This document shows positions 37,090 through 40,654 of a DNA stretch of 40,654 nt, in pieces; the first letter of the stretch is position 1; the number at the start of each line of letters is the position of its first letter. The notes under the pieces are model-generated. The model saw only the letters and a program-made list of their open reading frames with translations, ran no database searches and was not told where the DNA came from. The stretch spans positions 1 through 40,654 of the forward strand of contig JBJTWK010000023.1 of assembly GCA_046081705.1 (NCBI GenBank). Reading direction: 5' to 3'. The translations under genes and the position numbers were made by a program. Source of the stretch: IMCC26256 sp046081705 (GTDB lineage: Bacteria; Actinomycetota; Acidimicrobiia; IMCC26256).

Positions 37090-37953
37090 GTGTTCGTGCT
37101 CGTCCTCGCCATCGTCGCGCTGCTCGTCCTCGCGGCCGTGGCGGTCCTCGCCTCCGCCCGCCGTCGTGCGAACGACGCATCCGGCAACGTCACCGGACGT
37201 CTCGCCGGCGAGACGCGCCAGCGCGACCGTGAGGCCGCCGCCTCCGCGACCACCGACGGCGAGGCCGCGGCGTCCGCCGAGGCCCGCGAGCGCTCGGACG
37301 CCACGAAGGGCGAACTCGTGGCCGCCGGGGCGGTACCGGCGGTGCGCACCGAGCGCCAGCCGGTCGACGAGGAGACGATCGGCATCAGCCGGCGGCAGTT
37401 CTTCAACCGCGGCATCGTGCTCTCCCTCGCCCTCGCCATCGGTGCGTTCGGCGCCGCGGCGATCGCGTTCCTCTACTCGAAGTCCACCGGCGGCTTCGGC
37501 TCCAAGGTCCAGGTCGACAAGAACCTCAAGGACGTCCTCGCCTTCACGAGCGAGAAGAAGGAGCCGTACTACGTCCCGGAGGCGCGCACGTACCTCGTGC
37601 CGTACCCGACCGCCGACGTCGACGCGGCGAAGCAGGTGCCGCAGTACGAGAAGATCATCCCGAACATGGAGCAGGGGATCGTCGCGATCTACCAGAAGTG
37701 CGTGCACCTCGGCTGCAAGGTGCCGTGGTGCGCGTCGTCGCAGTGGTTCGAGTGCCCCTGCCACGGTTCGAAGTACAACCGGGTCGGTGAGTATCGGGGC
37801 GGTCCCGCGCCGCGAGGCCTCGACCACTTCGTCATTTCCATCTCCGGCAGCGGATCGATGACGGTCGACACCTCGGTCGTCCTCATCGGCGCGCCACTCG
37901 GGACCGACACCACGGAGCAGGGCGCCGAGGGGCCGCCCTGCGTTGGGGGCTGA
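37090..37953 (+). CDS. Rieske [2Fe-2S] protein of the bc complex
   Basis: A 287-residue iron-sulfur subunit that takes electrons from quinol at the Qo site. The cluster ligands are Cys204, His206, Cys222 and His225 (KCVHLGC and ECPCHGS) with the disulfide pair Cys209/Cys224 in the usual places. Unusual layout: a first hydrophobic helix at residues 2-21, then about 75 charged residues, then a twin-arginine-like SRRQFFNRG (100-108) before a second helix (109-129), consistent with Tat-dependent placement of the cluster domain outside. The GTG start has AGGAG 7 bases upstream, overlapping the previous gene's TAG. The C-terminus extends about 20 residues past the domain. Confidence 0.93.
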   Translation: MFVLVLAIVALLVLAAVAVLASARRRANDASGNVTGRLAGETRQRDREAAASATTDGEAAASAEARERSDATKGELVAAGAVPAVRTERQPVDEETIGISRRQFFNRGIVLSLALAIGAFGAAAIAFLYSKSTGGFGSKVQVDKNLKDVLAFTSEKKEPYYVPEARTYLVPYPTADVDAAKQVPQYEKIIPNMEQGIVAIYQKCVHLGCKVPWCASSQWFECPCHGSKYNRVGEYRGGPAPRGLDHFVISISGSGSMTVDTSVVLIGAPLGTDTTEQGAEGPPCVGG

Positions 37954-37959
37954 TACCTG

Positions 37960-39174
37960 ATGTACCTCGCCATCACGCTCCGAACGGGGCTGATCACGCT
38001 CAACGTCCTGGCGATCCTCACGATCGTCGGTATCGTCGCGTACCGGGTCCTCAGCGTGCGCCGGGTCCCGACCGAGCGCGCCCCGCAGAACCTCGCCGAG
38101 CCGATGCCCGACGAGGTCATGGAGTCGCGCAAGCTCGAGCGGTCACTCCGCTGGGCCTTCACCTTCGCGGTGATCCTCGCCGCCGGCCTGCCGCTCTACT
38201 GGCTGGTCGAGCCGGACCGCCAAGCCTCGGCGACCAAGGGGTTCGAGGAGCGCGCCGTGGAGCGCGGCGAGGTCCTCTACTCCAACAAGGACATGCCGAA
38301 CTACGACCCCGCGAAGTCGCTGCTGTGTGCGAACTGCCACGGTGCGGACGCCCGCGGCGGTCAGGCGCCCTTCGTCGTGACCCCCGCCGCCCAGGGCGAC
38401 GACGAGGCCCGACCGATCCAGGTCGCTTGGAAGGCTCCGGCCCTCGACGACGTCTTCTCCCGCTTCGACGAGGAGCAGGTGAACACCGTCCTCGTCTACG
38501 GACGGCCCGGCTCGCCGATGCCGGCCTGGGGTGTGGCCGGCGGTGGTCCGAAGAACGACCAGGCCATCTCGGACCTCATCGCGTACCTCAAGCACATCCA
38601 GGTGTCGGCGAAGAAGGCCGGCGCGGTCGCGAGTGCGGCCCCGAAGAAGTACGTCGCCGAGCAGCAGCAGTACGTGTCGGCGGCCGAGCAGAACCTCGCC
38701 GATGCGGAGGAGGCGCTCGCCGCCGCCACCACCCCCGAGGAACGGGCCGACGCCGAGCAGGCCGTCGCCGACGCGCAGTTCGCTCTGCGTCGCAGTCAGG
38801 CCCGCTACGAGGAGATGGCGAACGCGAGCGAGGGCCAGTTGCTCTTCGAGACGAACTGCGCCCGTTGCCACACCAAGGCGTGGTCGTACTACGACCCGGC
38901 GAACCCGAAGATCCCCGACATCCCGCCGGCCGGTTCCGGGGCCCTCGGGCCGTCACTGCGCGCCGGCTCGGTGCTCCAGCAGTTCCCGGGCCTGCCCGCC
39001 GACGACCCGAACACCCCGGGCTTCATCAAGCAGTACGACTGGGTGGCCGTGGGCGCGGGCATCAACAAGCCGTACGGCGTGCGCGGGATCTCCTCCGGGC
39101 AGATGCCGCACATGGGCATCATCCTGACCAAGGCCCAGATCGAGGCCATCATCAAGTACGAGCGCTCGCTCTAG
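37960..39174 (+). CDS. Membrane-anchored dihaem cytochrome c of the bc complex
   Basis: A 404-residue protein with two N-terminal membrane segments (about 5-30 and 65-84) and two class-I-like cytochrome c domains on the outside. Haem sites: CANCH at 123-127 and CARCH at 300-304. Candidate sixth-ligand Met residues are in PGSPMPAWG for the first and SGQMPHMG for the second. Between them, about residues 228-290, is an Ala/Glu/Gln-rich helical stretch with heptad character (EQQQYVSAAEQNLADAEEAL onward). It would receive electrons from the Rieske centre and pass them to an oxidase or soluble cytochrome. Located 6 bases after the Rieske gene. Confidence 0.92.
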   Translation: MYLAITLRTGLITLNVLAILTIVGIVAYRVLSVRRVPTERAPQNLAEPMPDEVMESRKLERSLRWAFTFAVILAAGLPLYWLVEPDRQASATKGFEERAVERGEVLYSNKDMPNYDPAKSLLCANCHGADARGGQAPFVVTPAAQGDDEARPIQVAWKAPALDDVFSRFDEEQVNTVLVYGRPGSPMPAWGVAGGGPKNDQAISDLIAYLKHIQVSAKKAGAVASAAPKKYVAEQQQYVSAAEQNLADAEEALAAATTPEERADAEQAVADAQFALRRSQARYEEMANASEGQLLFETNCARCHTKAWSYYDPANPKIPDIPPAGSGALGPSLRAGSVLQQFPGLPADDPNTPGFIKQYDWVAVGAGINKPYGVRGISSGQMPHMGIILTKAQIEAIIKYERSL

Positions 39175-39192
39175 GGCCGGCGAGGAGAACCT

Positions 39193-40089
39193 GTGGACCT
39201 GTTGAGCCTTGCGAGTGGGGGCCTCCGCGACACGAACATCTGGTACCCGACGATCCTCGGCGTCCTCGTCGTGGCGTCGGCGATCTTCCTGTTCGTCGGG
39301 GGGACGTACCTGCTCCTCGCCACGAACACCGGCGCCCGCCTCGGGTTCCTCATCACCGTGGCCGGGCTCAGCGGCATGATGCTGCTGCTCTCGACGCTGT
39401 GGTGGACCACGAACTCGCCCTTCAACACGCTCAAGGGCCGGGTGCCCAAGTGGGTGCCGGTCGAGAGCATCGAGGGCGACGACCTCGCTCGGTCGGACAT
39501 CCCGGCGATCCAGGAGATCACGGACGCCGACGAGGTGTCCCTCGCCGACCAGACGAACATCAAGGCCGCGGTCGACTCCCTCGTGGTGATCCCGACCGGC
39601 TCGAACGGCGAGGAACCCGAGCCGCCGGACGAGTTCCAGACCTTCACCGTGACCACCGACTACCTCGTGGAGCGGGCCTACCAGGTGGGCGGAGAATCCT
39701 GGCTCGTGAAGAGCGCGCCGTTCTTCAAGCCCGGCAACATCGGGGTCGAGGTCGACTCGAGCTTCCCGTGGTTGCACGTGACCGGCCACGTGCCGGCGTA
39801 CGCCGTCGCCGTGCTGTGCCCGGTCGACAAGGAAGCCCAGGACGTCCCGTTCGGGGACCCGATCCCGAACCCGACCTGTGACAAGGCCGAGGAGCCCACG
39901 ACGATCGTCCTCGAGAGGGACCTCGGATCGGTGCGGTTCCCGCCGTTCATGACGATGGTCGCCTCGGCGATCCTCTTCATCCTCTCGCTGCTCGGCCTGC
40001 ACTGGCGTGAGCGGGACCTCCAGGAGCAGGCCGCCGAGGAGTCCGAGGACGAGACCGCCGACACGACCCCGGCCACGGTCGACGCGTAG
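39193..40089 (+). CDS. Uncharacterised membrane protein of the bc operon
   Basis: A 298-residue protein not recognised as a named family. It has two N-terminal helices (about 20-42 and 50-66), a soluble middle domain of about 190 residues, and one C-terminal helix (FMTMVASAILFILSLLGLHW) followed by an acidic tail (EEQAAEESEDETAD-like). The middle domain has two Cys that could pair outside the cell and no haem or iron-sulfur motif. The GTG start has GAGGAG 5 bases upstream, 18 bases after the cytochrome c gene. Operon position suggests an accessory or assembly subunit of the bc complex (inference). Confidence 0.78.
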   Translation: MDLLSLASGGLRDTNIWYPTILGVLVVASAIFLFVGGTYLLLATNTGARLGFLITVAGLSGMMLLLSTLWWTTNSPFNTLKGRVPKWVPVESIEGDDLARSDIPAIQEITDADEVSLADQTNIKAAVDSLVVIPTGSNGEEPEPPDEFQTFTVTTDYLVERAYQVGGESWLVKSAPFFKPGNIGVEVDSSFPWLHVTGHVPAYAVAVLCPVDKEAQDVPFGDPIPNPTCDKAEEPTTIVLERDLGSVRFPPFMTMVASAILFILSLLGLHWRERDLQEQAAEESEDETADTTPATVDA

Positions 40090-40097
40090 GAGCCACG

Positions 40098-40337
40098 ATG
40101 GACCGTCTCACCGCCACCAGCCGCCGCGTCGCCCTCACCGCCGTCGGGCTCATCACCGTCCTCATGCTCGCCGGGTGCGGACCGGACGTCCGCAACGGTC
40201 AGCTCGTCGACGCCGGTGGTGAGGGGGGCCAGGGCGGCCTCGCCTTCGTCATCCTCGCGGTCGTCGTGGGACTGCTCTTCGCCTCGCTCTTCTACATGGA
40301 CCGCGTGCGCAAGCGCCGCAGCGGCGAGGGCGACTGA
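40098..40337 (+). CDS. Small putative lipoprotein with C-terminal membrane helix
   Basis: A 79-residue protein of unknown function. A signal-like start (basic residues then ALTAVGLITVLMLAGC) ends in a lipobox LAGC, so Cys27 may be lipid-modified. After a Gly-rich stretch (DAGGEGGQGG) comes a second hydrophobic helix (LAFVILAVVVGLLFASLFYM) and a basic tail RVRKRRSGEGD. The ATG lies 8 bases after the preceding stop, whose TAG is part of the ribosome site (TAGGAG). It is the last gene before a strong hairpin, so it closes the bc operon. Confidence 0.72.
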   Translation: MDRLTATSRRVALTAVGLITVLMLAGCGPDVRNGQLVDAGGEGGQGGLAFVILAVVVGLLFASLFYMDRVRKRRSGEGD

Positions 40338-40368
40338 GCGCCTCCGACGATCCCAGCACGACGCGGAC

Positions 40369-40390
40369 GGGCCGCCCCTCAGGGCGGCCC
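40369..40390. terminator. Hairpin terminator after the bc operon
   Basis: A perfect 9-bp stem GGGCCGCCC/GGGCGGCCC with the 4-base loop CTCA lies 31 bases after the last bc-operon gene and 44 bases before the opposing gene's stop. No U-tract follows, as is common in GC-rich actinobacteria. It can serve both converging transcripts. Confidence 0.7.
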
Positions 40391-40434
40391 GCTCGCGTGG
40401 TGACCCGTCGTGCGCCGGTCCGCCCGGCGGGGCC

Positions 40435-40654
40435 TCAGCCGTTCGCCATCGCGTCGGCGAGTGCACGCAACCACGACGCCGCGTCACCGATGTGGGTCGA
40501 GCCGTGCATGAGGGCCAGCGCCTCCGGCTCGAGTGCGGCGAGACGCTCGAGGGTCGGTCCGGTCTGCGGTGCCCGGGACATCGCGCCGAACATCGCCTCG
40601 GCCTCGACGGCGGGCCCGACCGGGGACTCCGTGCTCGTCGGACCGACCTCACCC
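40435..40654 (-). CDS. C-terminal fragment, probably of an MBL-fold metallo-hydrolase (cut by window edge)
   Basis: The reverse strand is open from the window edge to a TGA at 40435-40437 and encodes about 72 residues. The end reads LEPEALALMHGSTHIGDAAS then WLRALADAMANG. The 'A-x-MHG-S-T/S-x-x-GD-x-x-x-x-LR-x-LA' pattern is how many flavodiiron-like metallo-beta-lactamase-fold proteins of actinobacteria end. The metal-binding region lies outside the window, so the assignment is tentative. Confidence 0.5.
   Translation of the reverse strand, partial: GEVGPTSTESPVGPAVEAEAMFGAMSRAPQTGPTLERLAALEPEALALMHGSTHIGDAASWLRALADAMANG

Overview
The window is GC-rich throughout, with strong G/C preference at third codon positions, many GTG starts, and 1-10 base stop/start overlaps inside long operons. 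Together with the gene families (a menaquinone-type geranylgeranyl reductase next to nuoA, a b6-like split cytochrome b, an EF-Tu N-terminus reading GHIDHGKT), this points to an actinomycete, most likely of the Acidimicrobiia type. The taxonomic call is inference. No mobile element, CRISPR array, phage gene or plasmid feature was seen.

Left end (1-1685): the 5' end of tuf on the minus strand lies downstream of tRNA-Met, tRNA-Thr and tRNA-Tyr. A GNAT acetyltransferase sits between the tRNAs and yajQ diverges from tRNA-Tyr. Next (1686-6619, minus) come a large membrane protein with a spermidine-synthase-like domain, a HAD-type phosphatase and acetyl-CoA synthetase.

Core (6671-32925, minus): two complete complex I gene sets lie head to tail. 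Transcribed first is the canonical 14-gene set nuoABCDEFGHIJKLMN (32925 to 17969), called cluster I here. It is followed after 97 bases by an 11-gene set nuoABCDHIJKLMN (17871 to 7762), called cluster II, which lacks the NADH-oxidising module NuoEFG. Cluster II ends in a MidA/NDUFAF7-family methyltransferase whose start overlaps the nuoN stop. The two NuoD proteins differ at key places. Cluster II NuoD keeps the arginine that NDUFAF7 dimethylates in mitochondria but has Trp instead of the conserved quinone-binding Tyr. Cluster I NuoD has Thr at the arginine position and a normal Tyr.

Right end (33069-40654): a geranylgeranyl-reductase-family flavoprotein (MenJ-like) precedes nuoA on the same strand. 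Divergent from it is an eight-gene cytochrome bc operon: a 3-helix membrane protein, a 2x[4Fe-4S] ferredoxin, b6-like cytochrome b, the C-terminal cytochrome b half, Rieske protein, a membrane-anchored dihaem cytochrome c with a coiled-coil insert, a second membrane protein and a small lipoprotein. The b6-like gene carries an in-frame TAG between two haem-ligand histidines although the reading frame is otherwise intact to its normal end. The window closes with the C-terminus of a probable metallo-beta-lactamase-fold protein on the minus strand.

Taken together this is a respiratory island: NADH (cluster I) and an unknown, possibly ferredoxin-like donor (cluster II) reduce menaquinone, which the MenJ-like enzyme may partly saturate and the bc complex reoxidises.
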